A stretch of 64,000 bases of DNA from Tetragonia tetragonoides (taxonomy: Eukaryota > Streptophyta > Magnoliopsida > Caryophyllales > Aizoaceae), in the NCBI GenBank assembly GCA_038025085.1, contig CM076141.1, forward strand, positions 13,394,001-13,458,000, read 5' to 3'. How positions within the stretch are numbered: the stretch's first letter is position 1; the number at the start of each line of letters is the position of its first letter. A model generated the notes under the pieces. The model saw nothing but the letters and a program-made list of their open reading frames with translations. It was not told where the DNA came from and made no database searches. The position numbers were made by a program, and so were the translations under genes. Shown here one piece after another: positions 46,501 to 57,848 of this stretch.

Positions 46501-46546
46501 TTTTTGGAGCTTCATTTGCAGCAACAGCTTCAATTTTAGGCGCCAT
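43505..46546 (-). CDS. SYNC2: cytosolic asparaginyl-tRNA synthetase, SYNC2-type (7 exons, 645 aa)
   Basis: Exons on the minus strand: 46546-46082, 45664-45425, 45309-44701, 44584-44334, 44241-44112, 43997-43939 and 43688-43505. All have GT-AG borders and compatible phases (1938 nt). The OB-fold anticodon-binding part is in exons 1-2 ([29 protein letters not shown]). The class II catalytic core follows ([57 protein letters not shown]). A Lys/Glu-rich WHEP-like insert sits inside the core at about residues 303-365, as expected for plant SYNC2 proteins. The enzyme would load Asn onto tRNA-Asn. However, the usual FRAE of motif 2 is FKAE (Lys412) and the ER of motif 3 is DL (Leu619), so normal aminoacylation is doubtful. 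Synteny with AIR12, lipase and RABA5b supports the SYNC2 assignment. Confidence 0.9.
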
Positions 46547-47098
46547 TGAAGAGAAATTGGTGTTTGGTGTTTGATTATTGTGTGAATTGTGAGGTTGTGG
46601 GAATTGAAAGAGAAGGGTGATGGGGGGTTTTTATGTGGGAATTTGGGAAATGCTTTGCTTGGGAAAGTTGATGATGAAGGAATTGAAATAATGAGAGAGA
46701 TTGAAGAAATGGGTTTTCTTTTTTCTTTTTGGTGGGGGAGATTTGATTGAGAAGGAAAAGGATATAAATTGTTTGCAAGGTTCAATCATCTTGTTTTCTG
46801 ATTTCTCACACCAAGCACAGAGACATGAGGGAGGTGAGAAAGATGAGAGGGAAAGGAAGAAGAGAGGGTTTAGTATTTCTTTGGATTTGGGTTTCAGGGC
46901 GGACGGCGGGAGTTTCTTTTCCTTCCACAACGGCAATTGAAAATCAAATAAAACAGCGAAGAAAAAGGGGAAAAAAAAAAAAAAAAAAAAAGAGACAACT
47001 CAGCTCCCCAAACTAAGCTTAAACCATCAATGCGAAATGCATATGACTAACGAACTTTTGAAAAAAGGTTTGGCTAACCTATGCCCAAAGGGCACAGG
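46547..47098. promoter_or_regulatory. 5' UTR and promoter region of SYNC2
   Basis: A pyrimidine-rich leader on the minus strand. An A-run lies at 46971-46991. No clear TATA box was seen. Confidence 0.35.
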
Positions 47099-47663
47099 TA
47101 GGCCTGGCAATGGGTAGTGGGTATTCACGAATCCGTTCCACCCGTTCCAAATATATGGGTAAAAACCCGAATAAACGGGTGAATGGGTAGGTGGTGAGTG
47201 GATTAAGTGGTAGGTCGGATGGGATCCGGATGATGATTTTCTACCCGCGAACCCGACCCACGAATCCACCCATCACCCCGTTTAATATTTTATTATACTT
47301 TAAAAAAAAAAAAAGACCATCAAAAAAAAATTAAAATAAGATATTTGGGGTTATGAATCTTAGTAATACTGGGATTTCTTTGTAATATGAGACTTTGTTA
47401 TGGGCTCTTGCACTTTTTCACTTAAATATGTTGGTTTAATTTTATAAAATTTGATTTGTTAAGTTGATTTTTTTATCCAAATCCCTTTAAATAGTTTACC
47501 TCTTTATTCACCCGTATCCACCCGTCCACTCGTGGGTGATGGGTAGATTGGATGCGGGTGGAGTATTTCGTGGGTGATGGGTGGACGGGTGAAGCTTAAA
47601 AATTAAATGGGTGGATGCGGGTGATGCTCCACCCGACCCAAATCTCATCCATTACCAGGCCTA
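47099..47663. mobile_element. hAT-type MITE with perfect 8-bp target duplication
   Basis: Inverted ends TAGGCCTGGCAATGGGT and TAGGCCTGGTAATGGAT. Both sides are flanked by GGCACAGG (47091-47098 and 47664-47671). The subterminal parts are full of ACCCG/CGGGT words (GGGTGGA, CACCCG). 565 bp, no transposase. Confidence 0.9.
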
Positions 47664-48149
47664 GGCACAGGTTAGTGATACTAATTTCCTTTTTATTTAT
47701 CTTGGAAATATAAAATTACATTAATAGATCATTTATTTATAATGATCACATTAATTACCATACCTCTAATGACTCTAGTACCCTTCTTTCTAATTTCTCC
47801 CTCATCAGCATTTTTATTTTCCAATACCACCATCAGTCCACCGCCACCACTGCTAACTCCAGATCGCCGCCACCACCACCACCATCACTGCCAACGCCAA
47901 ATTGCCACCACCACCACCACCTCTACACGTTGTCCACCAGAGTTTTCAACCACCGTCATGATCAACCATTGCCCTCAAGTATTATCCCAGAAGAATCCTA
48001 AATACTTGACACGGCCACGACCACCAAGAATACCAACGGCACATCACTTCCGTCGACTTTGCCGCTATATTGAAAGAAAATACGAAGAAGGGAGAAATTG
48101 GGGAATAATTAACCGGAGGACCTAAAATTATAGAAAAATATAAACAAAA
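47664..48149. other. spacer with a CCA/CAC microsatellite
   Basis: Low-complexity CCACCA runs at 47836-47930 produce an artificial His/Pro-rich open frame; no gene is supported. Confidence 0.5.
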
Positions 48150-48236
48150 AAGGGTGTGTTTGGTGGCTTAGCGTTAAGGTATATTAACGGCGCCGGCGCC
48201 GTTAACCATTCCCTAATACTAAACCACCAAACCTTA
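48150..48236. mobile_element. short foldback (MITE-like) element with GC-rich palindrome
   Basis: Starts GGGTGTGTTTGGTGGCTTAG and ends CTAAACCACCAAACC, which pair as inverted repeats. The centre is a perfect 22-bp palindrome (48184-48205) made of TTAACGGCGCC and its inverse. The GTGTTTGG start is common among plant MITEs. Confidence 0.55.
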
Positions 48237-49038
48237 GACAAGAGCAGATGAGAGAGAAAGAATTAAAGTCAATTATGTTAACCGGAAAAATTAACAAGGG
48301 TGAGCGACTTTCACGAGTCAGACGGTGGCGATTTACTATTGGGCTTCATCGGCGCGGGATTCGATTGGGTCGTGGCTTTGGAGTTCATGGAAATGGAGTT
48401 GGTGGCTAAGTAAAGAAATTGGAGAATATAAGGGACGAGATTGATGAAGATGAAAGGGTGAGAAGATACAAAAGAAAGGGTAAACTTGTCAAGAACTTTT
48501 GCTGTTTTAATTGCACGTTATAACTGGCAGTTCTGCTTTTCAAATTTGACAAAAACTAAGCATTTATTATCTTAGTTTTTGCTAAACATGTGCCTTAAGG
48601 GCACATGATAGCCAACCCCATTTACTTTCATGGAATAAATATGAAGATAAGGGGCAATGCCCAATAATTGTTGTTTTTGGGTTAAATGGTTTTAGGGTAA
48701 GAGTCTACTCCAAATTACTTGAACTAACTTAACGTTAATAGAGACTACCTTGGTGATTCGAGGTTGATTGAACCAAGCGAGGTATATGCTTACCATCTAA
48801 GCAAACAAGAGAGTATGCAATCGATAACGGCTACACCTAGGAGGACTAGGACTTAGAAGCATGTAAGTGTGTGCACCCATGTTCGTATGCATTGTAGGAT
48901 GGTAAAGGGTTTAGTCGAGCAGAATACCAATATGATTGTATTCGACTTGTTTATCAAATAATTGTTGAATTAGTGTTCATGCTTGTCTTGTATATTATCT
49001 AACAAGGTTTGATCAAGTACATTTGTGAGTGCTTTCCC

Positions 49039-49079
<41 letters not shown>

Positions 49080-51089
49080 TTTGTGAGCGATTGTGAGCAT
49101 ACAGGCTTATTTATAGCCCTGACAAGTGACACCCGGATGCACATGCAGAAGTTGCGTGCTCTACGTTTAGCCCAACAAACATTCCCTATTAGGCCCAACA
49201 AAGCCCAATCCAAATTTCAATTACATTAGAAACTTCGTTGGGTAGTAACTTTGTACTAAACCCATATCCATTAGCCTTCAATTGTTTGGGCGGCTTCACT
49301 TGGTCTATCAGAAAACGGTACTGTTCCAAGGTTGACCACTAATCAGCATTCAAGCCTCATTCAATCATCACCTGATTCAATTACAAGTCTTATATGAAAA
49401 CCAACTCGTAGTAAAATTAGGTCACCATATAGAGATGTATGATGACTTATTATGAACAATGACCCTTATTTTACAAAACATAATCATCGACTTATCAAAA
49501 GTTACAATAAGACCATCTTATACAAGATTTTTCGTTCCACGAAGTAGTTTAAAGCTTTACTATATTTTCTTTAATGACGGAAGTCTAAATATTCTTTAGT
49601 GGTGACGCATTGGAAAGAAATGTCTCCTGGACAACAATTATTGTTATTATTATAAACAAAAATAGGGTAGTTATCCAATTGCTCAGTCACATAGAGCAGA
49701 AATACATATCAAAATAACGCCCCAATTAGACATGTAAAAGACAGCAACGACTTTGTGCTTGAACCTCTAAGGCCGGCTCACTCAGAATTCACATACAAAT
49801 GTGTGTTTGACATAGTCTATTGTGTCCCTCCACGCGTATGGCTTAACCATTTTGGTGACCAGGAAGTGAACGTAATCAAAGCTACTTGTTTTTTTTTTTT
49901 TTTTTTTGATCATCCAAAGCTACTTGTTTAGTTAGCTTTGTAATGTGTTAATAGACGCAAAGCAGTTGATTAGTGTACAAATTTCAAAATTAGTACGATA
50001 TCTTTTGGGGATGATTGGTGTAATTTAATTAATCAACTAACCGTTGAAATTTGTTCAATGGAGTATTTTCTCATTCTTCTCTCTTATGGGAACTGAAAAG
50101 GCAATAGTTTGTACCGTTCTATGAGAGTACCTGGGAGTTGGGGCCAAGCTTATTGTCAAGTCCCTACTATACGAAGTGTCTGCATCCAAAAATCATTTGT
50201 GGACAATCATCCAAATTCTAATAGGAAAACTGAGAAATTGTAGTTGTATGTATGCAAATGATATCATTAATCAACCAAGTTCTAATAGGCATCGAAATAA
50301 TATCTAGCCGCCACATGAACGAAACCACCTAGATTACTTGACATGTCATATAATCGTCATGTCACCCAATAAAATACGTATCATCAATATATCATAATTA
50401 CTATAAATAGTGCAAGCTAAAGAATAAAATAAAAATAAAGCAAAAAAGCAAAAAAGAAAGAAAGAAAGGAAAACGTAAAATTAAAGTCACTCATAAAACC
50501 ACCAAATCTATATAATTAGATTAAAACGTAATGATTAAATCAGAGCTCGCCACATCAGCCGCCGAATTGCCGAATGAGTAATGACGTGTTAATTTACTTA
50601 TCACGTGTCATGTGACTCATGGCAAGTAAAACAAAAGAGAAAAAACGAGAGAAACTAGCAACAATAAGACGTTACAAAAACACAATGGAGTTTAATGACT
50701 CTTTCATCCCCTTCCCTTCATTCTCACAAGTTGTCAACGTTACAAATCCCATAAATTGAGTAGTAGCTAATTTCTCTCACATATTGATCAGTAAAAAAAA
50801 AAAAACAAATTAATTCCTCTCTCATGAATAGATGATGGAACCACACACTATCAATTCATCTCCTACCTTCTCATATGTTCAACGTTCATATCTCGATCTC
50901 ATCGTCGTTATCCTTCATCTTTGCGGCATCATGTACAATCAATCCCCATTTTGGTAAGGTTCTTTGTATTCTCTTTGCGATTGTTAATAGGCATTTGGTA
51001 TCTATACCTATTCTTTGCAAGATAACCCCTCCAACTTCAATTAAACTTAGCACCATATATTGATTTACATTGTTTTCACTAAACAATTA
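48237..51089. other. intergenic spacer
   Basis: Mostly AT-rich. A poly(A) run of about 37 (49040-49076) probably marks an old retroposon tail, and a T-run lies at 49890-49907. No gene or transposon domain was recognised. Confidence 0.4.
49040..49076 (+). repeat. poly(A) tract of about 37 bases
   Basis: A long uninterrupted A-run, likely the tail of a retroposed sequence to its left, whose family is not recognised. Confidence 0.6.
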
Positions 51090-54000
51090 TTCGAACTTGA
51101 ATGTTTAAAATTATTTAATTTAATTTTTAATTAAAAAGTTACGCTGAAAAACAAGACAAAAAAAAATCAAAAAAATCAGAAATTGCTTCAAAAAAATTGA
51201 GGAAAATTATGAGACATCTTTATAATAATAGAGAAGGCTTGGGGTAGGTTTATTTGCGGCACGGGCTAATGGGGAGCCATACTTGGTACCCAAAAACGGT
51301 AGATTAGCCTCCGATGTCCAGTAAGAGGCTTTTTAAGCCTACCAAGAACCCGATAACCTACTCCGTGGATCTCCCATGTCGCCTAGAGGTATCTCGTGCG
51401 ATGTGGCCTCCCGAAAACTCAAAACAACGTGGATTAGACCCTTCGTTTTCGGCTTCCTGGGGCTCGGGTGTCATTTTTGCCCAAACTTCTACAGGGGGTC
51501 TACATGATCCTAGAGGACCCTTAGTGCCCCGGGTGGGTCAACCGGATCCTCAAACTTCGATATCACCCATGCATTTGGTGTTCCGACTTTTGCACCCGTG
51601 TGCTATAAAATGCCTTTTCAAGTCGTTTAGGGACCGTACAAGCGACCCCAAGGGCCTCTCATGTCCCCTAGAGGTGTTCCGTGCAATATGGTGCGGAATT
51701 ATACACCTTCGTTCCGAGGCCTCCCGAAAGCCCAAAAAACGTGGATATAGCCTTCGTTTTCGGCTTCTCGGGGCGCGGGTGTCTTTTTTCCCAAACTTTT
51801 TTTGGGGGGGGTCTATCATGACTCTAGAGCATCATCGGCGCCCCGGGAGGGTCATCCAGATCCACAAACTTCTATATAACCTATGCCTTTGTTGTTCCGA
51901 TTTTTACACCAATGTGCCGTAAAATGCCTTTCCCAGCCTATTAAGGACCCGACAAGCAACCCCAAGGGCCTCACATGTCCCTTAGAGGTGTTCCGTAGGA
52001 TATGCTGCGCAATTATCCACCTTTGTTCTGGGGCCTCCCGGAAGCCCAAAAAACGTGGATTATAGCCTTCATTTTTGGCTTCCCAGGGCGCTGGTGCCAT
52101 TTTTCCAAAAAATTTTCCAGGGTTCTATCAGGACCTTAGAGAACTCTTGGTGTCCCGGGAGGGTCATCCTGACCCTTGAACTTTGATATCACCCATGCCT
52201 TTGGTGTTCCAACTCTTACACCAGTGTCCCATAAAACGCCCTTCCAAACTTATTAAGGACCGGATAACCGGCCCTAAATGTCTCCCATGTCCCATAGGGT
52301 TGTTCTGCGCAATGTGGTGCGAAAAAATTCACCTTCATTCGTGGGCCTACCGGAAGCCCAAAAAACGTGGATTATAGCCTTCGTTTTCGATTTCCCGGCG
52401 CGAGGGTGTCATTTTTGCCCAAACATATCCGGGGCGTCTATCTTGACTCTAGAGGACCCTCAGCGCTCCGGGAGGGTCATCCGGATCCTCAAACTTCGAT
52501 ATCACCTATGTCTTAGGTGTTCCGACTTTTAAACCAGTGTGCCGTAAAATGTCGTTCCAAGCCTACTAGGGACATGACAAGCGACCTCAAGGGCCTCCCA
52601 TGTCCCCTAGAGGCGTTCCGTGTGATATGGCAAATAATTATCCATCTTCGTTTCGGGCCTTCCACAAGCCTTAAAAACATGGATTATAGCCTTCGTTTTC
52701 GGCTTTCCGGGGCGCGGATGTCATTTTTGCCCAAACTTTCCTGGGGGGTCTATCATGACACCAGAGGACCCTAAGCGCTCCAGTAGGGTCATCCGGATCC
52801 TCGAACTTCGATATCACCCATACCTTTGGTGTTTCGATTTTTACACCAATGTTCCGTAAAATGCATTTCCAATCCTATTAGACACCGGACAAGCGACCCC
52901 ATGGGTCTCCCATGTCCCTTAGAGGTGTTCCGTGCGATATGGTGCGGAATTATCCACCTTTGGACCTCCCGTAAGCCACAAAAAGGTGGATTACAGCCTT
53001 CGTTTTCGGCATCTCGGGGCGCGGGTGTTGTTTTTCCCCAAACTTTTCCGAGAGGTCTATCATGACTCTAGAGGACCCTCGGTGCCCCGGGACGTTCATC
53101 CTGACCTCTAAACATTTATATCAGTCATACCTTTGGTGTTCCAACTCTTACACTAGTGTCCCCTAAAACACCCTTCCAAACCTATCAGGGACCGGATAAA
53201 GCGATTGTGAGTGTCTCCCATCTCCCAAAGGGGTGTTCCGTGCAATGTGGTGCAAAATATTCACCTTCGTTCTAGGATCTCCTGGAAGCCCATAAAACGT
53301 GGATTATACCCTTCGTTTTCGGCTTCTGGAGGCACGGGTGTCATTTTTTCCCAACCTTTTCCGGGAGGTCTATCATGACTCTAGTAAACCCTCGGTGCTC
53401 CAGGAGGGTCATCTGTATCCTTGAACTTCGATATCACCCATGCCTTTGGTGTTGCGACTTTTACACTAGTGTGCACTAAAATGGCTTTCCAAGCCTATTA
53501 GGGATGGGACAAGTGACCCCAAGGGCCTCATATGTCCCCTAGAGGTGTTCCATGCGATATGGCAAAAATTTATCCATCTTCGTTCCGGGCATCCAAGAAC
53601 CCCAAAAAACATGGATTATATAGCCTTCGTTTTCGGCTTTCCGGGGCGCGGTTGTCATTTTTGCCCAAACTTTTCTTAGGGATCTATCATGACTCTAAAG
53701 GACCCTCGGCGCTCCAGGAGGGTCATCCGGATCCTCAAACTTCGATATAACCCATGCCTTTGGTGTACCCGATTTTTTACAATAGTGTGCCGTAAAATGC
53801 CTTTCCAATCCTATTAGGGACCGGACAAGCGACCCCAGCGGCCTCCCATGTCCCTTAGAGGTGTTCCGTGCGAGATGGTGCGGAATAATCTACCTTCGTT
53901 CTGAAACCTCCCGGAAGCCAAAAAAAAGTGGATCACAGCCTTCGTTTTTGGCATCCCGGGGCGCTGGTGTCGATTTTTCCCAAACTTTTCCGGGGGGTCT

Positions 54001-57000
54001 ATCATGACTCTAGAGGACCCTCGTTGCCCCGGTAGGGTCATCCTGATAACCCCTGAACTTTTATATCACCAATGCCTTTGGTGTTCCAACTCTTACACCA
54101 GTGTCCCGTAAAACGTACTTCCAAACCTATCAAGGACCGGATAAGCGATCCTGAGTGTCTCCCATCTTCCAAAAGGGTGTTCCGTGCAATGTGGTGCGAA
54201 AATATTCCCCTTCGTTCCAGGACCTCCTGGAAGCCCATAAAACGTGGATTATACTATTCGTTTTCGGCTTCTGGGGGCCCGGGTATCATTTTTACCCAAA
54301 ATTTTTTGGGGGGTCTATCATGACTCTAGTAAACCCTCGGCGCTCCAGGAGGGTCATCCGGATCCTCGAACTTCGATATCACCCATGCCTTTGGTGTTGC
54401 GACTTTTACACTAGTGTGCACTAAAATGGCTTTCCAAGCCTATTAGGGACGGGACAAGTGACACCAAGGGCCTCCCATGTCCCTTAGAGGTGTTCCATGC
54501 GATATGGTGTGGAATTATCCACCTTCGTTCAGGGGCCTCTCGTAAGCCCAAAAAACGTGGGTTATAGCCTTCATTTTCGGCTTCCCAGAGCGCAAGTGTC
54601 ATTTTTGCCCAAACTTTTCTGGGAGGTCTATCATGACTCTAGAGGACCCTCGGCGCTGCGGGAGGGTCATCCGAATCCTCGAACTTCGATATCGCACATG
54701 CCTTTGGTGTTCAGACTTTTACACCAGTGTGTCGTAAAACGCATTTCAAAGCCTATTATGGACCGGACAAGCGACCCCAAGGGCCTCCCATGTCCCTTAG
54801 AGGTGTTCCATGCGATATGGTGCGAAATTATCCACCTTCGTTCCGGGGCCTCTCGGAAGCCAAAAAAACATGGATTATAGCCTTCGTTTCGGCTTCCCGG
54901 GGCCCGTGTGTCAATTTTGCCGAAACTTTTCCGGGGGGTCTATCATGACTCTAGAGCACTCTCGGTGCTCCGGGAGGGTCATCTGGATCCTCGAACTTCA
55001 ATATCACCCATGCCTTTGGTGTTGCGAGTTTTATATCGGTTTGCCATAAAATGCCATTCCAAGCTTATTAGGGACCGGACAAGCGACCCGAAGGGCCTCC
55101 CATGTCCCCTAGAGGTGTTCCGTTTGATATGGTGCGGAATTATCAACCTTCGTTCCGGGGCCTTCTGGAAGCTTAAAAAACGTTGATTATAGCCTTCGTT
55201 TTCGGCTTCCCGGGATCCGGGTGTTATTTTTTCCTAAACTTTTTCCGGGGAGTCTACCATCACTCTAGAGGACTCTCGGTACTCCGGGAGGGTCATCCAG
55301 ATCCTCGAATTTAGATATCACCCATGCCTTTGGTGTTCCGACTTTTACACTAGTGTGTCGTAAAATATCTTTCCAAGCCTATTAGGGACCGGAAAAGCGA
55401 CCCAAAGGGACTTCCATGTCCCCTAAAAGTGTTCCGTGCGATATGGTGCAGAATTATCCACCTTCGTTCCATGGTCTCCCGTAACCCAAAAAAATGTGGA
55501 TTAAACCCTTCATTTTCGGCTTCCTGGGCGCGGGTGTCATTTTTTCCCAAACTTTTTCGGGAGGTCTATCACGACTCTAGAGGACCCTCGGTGCCCCAGG
55601 AGCGGCATCCTGACCCGCGAACTTTTCTATCACCCATGTCTCTGATGTTCCAACTTTTATACTTGTGTCCTGTAAAACGTCCTTCCAAACCTATCAGGGA
55701 CCGGATAAGCGACCCTTAGTGTCTCCCATGTCCCATAGGGGAGTTCCGCGGAATGTGGTGCGAAAATATTCACCTTCGTTCCTGAGTCTCGCGCAAACCC
55801 AAAAGACGTGGATTATAGCCTTCGTTTTCGGCTTCCCGAGGCGCGGGTGTCATTTTTGCCTAAACTTTTTCGGGGGGTCTATCATGACTCTAGAGGAACC
55901 TCAGCGCTCCGGGAGGGTCATCCGGATCCTCGAACTTTGATATCACCAATGCCTTTGGTGTCCGACTTTTACACAAGTGTGCCGTAAAATGCCTTTCATA
56001 GCCTATTAGGGACCGGACAAGCGACCTCAAGGGTCTCCCATGTCCTATAGAGGTATTCCGTGCGATATGGTGCGGAATTATCCTCCTTCGTTCCGTGGCC
56101 TCCCGGAAGCCTAAAAAATGTGGATTCCTTCTTTTTCGACTTCCCGGGCGCGGGTGTCATTTTTTCCCAAACTTTTTAGGGGTTCTATCATGACTCTAGA
56201 GGACCCTCGGTGCCCTAGAAGGGTAATCCTGACCCCCGAACTTTGATATCACCCATGCCTTTGGTGTTCCAACTCTTACACCAGTGTCTCCTAAAACGCC
56301 CTTCCAAACCTATCAGGAACCGGATAAGCGACCCTGAGTGTCTACCATGTTTCATAGGGGTGTTCAGCACAATATGGTGCGAAAATATTCACCTTCGTTT
56401 CAGGGCCTCCTGGAAGCCCAAAATCGTGGATTATAGCCTTCGTTTCCAGCTTCTAGAGGCTTGGGTGTTATTTTTGCCCAAACTTCTTCGTGGAGTCTAT
56501 CAAGATCCTAGAGGATCCTCGGTGTTCCGGGAGGGTCATTCGGATCGCTGAAATTTGATATCACCCATGCTTCGGTGTTGTGGCCCTTGCATAGGTGTCC
56601 CGTAAAAACGTTCTTACAAGCCTATAAGGGACCCGATTAGGATCCCAGTGGTATCTTATGTTCCCTAAGGGTGTCCCATGCGATGTGGTGCGAAAAAATT
56701 CACCTTCGGTCCGAACCTCCCGAAAGCCTAAAAAACTTGGATAGCCTTTGATTTTTGGCGTCCCGTGGCCCGGCTTCCGTGTTTGCCCAAACTTCTCCGG
56801 AGGATCTATCGTCACCCTAGAGGACCTCCTGTGCCTCGTGACGGTCATCTAGGTCCACGTACTCCGATTTCCCATGAGACATGGGACTCGGGACATGGGA
56901 CATAGGCGCTGGGACATGGGCCACCAAGATTTTGTTTTAATAAAATTTTGATGTACTTAGTTCATTTCGATCCATTGTCTACTATGATAATCTTTGGTAG

Positions 57001-57529
57001 AAGAACTTAATAACATAATATTCTCAAGTTTGTTAATAAATGGCTTATAATCGTTTTCTAAGCACTCAGCCAAATATAGATCAAGGTTTACCATATGACT
57101 AATCATATAGAAGTATAATGCAACAAATAATTTCATTTAGGGGTTGATACCTCTGACTTTTATAGAGGCACCACAAGATAGTTAATGACTTTTTTTTTTG
57201 TCAAAGGCTAATACACGGCTAGTGAATGACTACTACCATGACTTGAGGGCATCCCTCCCCACAACACTTTAATATATCTGCCTTAATCAAATTAAGAGTA
57301 GGGCTGCAAATAAACCTCTCCAAATTCCGCATTGGTGTTGTTTTAGTTTTATTTACCAGTTAATTACAAAATTAGCACCAAAAAAAACAAGAAATTTATT
57401 ACAACAAAGTTAGAAGTAATACAAACCATCATAAAATGTTACAGTAACTTTTTTTTTTTTATAAAAAAAAACCCAAAAACAGCTGAAACTTTCCATGCAT
57501 CGCACGGACAGTTCGGACATACACTCTAG
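51090..57529 (+). mobile_element. Helitron-like element copy B, with about 18 internal 311-bp repeats
   Basis: The left flank (AATTAAAAAGTTACGCTG... to GGGTAGGTTT) and right flank (GACTTGAGGGCATCCCTCCC ... GCATCGCACGGACA) match those of copy A inverted. The 3' end has a CCATGC-ATC-GCACGG hairpin (57493-57507) and ends CTAG (57526-57529) before a T, as in plant Helitrons. A candidate 5' terminus ATCTTTATAATAATAGAGAA lies near 51216, but homology to copy A reaches about 51100, so the true start is uncertain. No RepHel coding sequence, so non-autonomous. The class is inferred from the termini. Confidence 0.68.
51300..56880 (+). repeat. 311-bp tandem array, about 18 units, inside copy B
   Basis: Anchor words such as CCTTTGGTGTTCC and ACACCAGTGTGCCGTAAAAT recur at about 51600, 51912, 52223, 52533, 52844, 53155, 53466, 53780, 54098, 54409, 54723, 55035, 55355, 55663, 55973 and 56282, with a distinct first unit (51315) and last unit (56594). 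Mean spacing is close to 310.5 bp. Long open frames on both strands come from the repeat and resemble no protein family. Confidence 0.92.
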
Positions 57530-57727
57530 TTATTCCATTAATTAAATGGCCACTAAACCGGGAAAAAAACGAGACTTGGAGAATAGTTTCCCCTTTGGGA
57601 GCTCTTATACAGCCACTTTACTAATCAATTAATAACCCACACATATTATATTACAAATTGAGTAAGGATTCGACTTCTTCAATATAAATTTTTATTTAAT
57701 AGACAACTCTTGGAATCCCAATAGTCT

Positions 57728-57736
57728 ATTTATAAG
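57728..57736 (+). promoter_or_regulatory. TATA box of the NRT3 gene
   Basis: ATTTATAAG, about 113 bp before the ATG at 57849. Confidence 0.5.
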
Positions 57737-57848
57737 GGTTCATGTGCACCTCATTTGAAGCATCAGCTAACTCTGTCTCCTTTTCTCAACTTTCACTTGC
57801 AAACTAGTCTTGGGTTCTTACAAAAGGAAGAGCTCGAAGAAACTATCA

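Noticed and set aside
47742..48125. 127-codon frame rich in His and Pro
   Set aside because: Created by a CCA/CAC microsatellite; no domain or gene structure.
51314..56848. Many open frames of 60-200 codons on both strands
   Set aside because: They are products of a 311-bp tandem repeat poor in stop codons; the same peptide recurs every unit and resembles no protein family.
57810..57848. Upstream extension of NRT3 by 13 codons
   Set aside because: The extension begins with TTG; the ATG at 57849 fits the signal peptide and family length.
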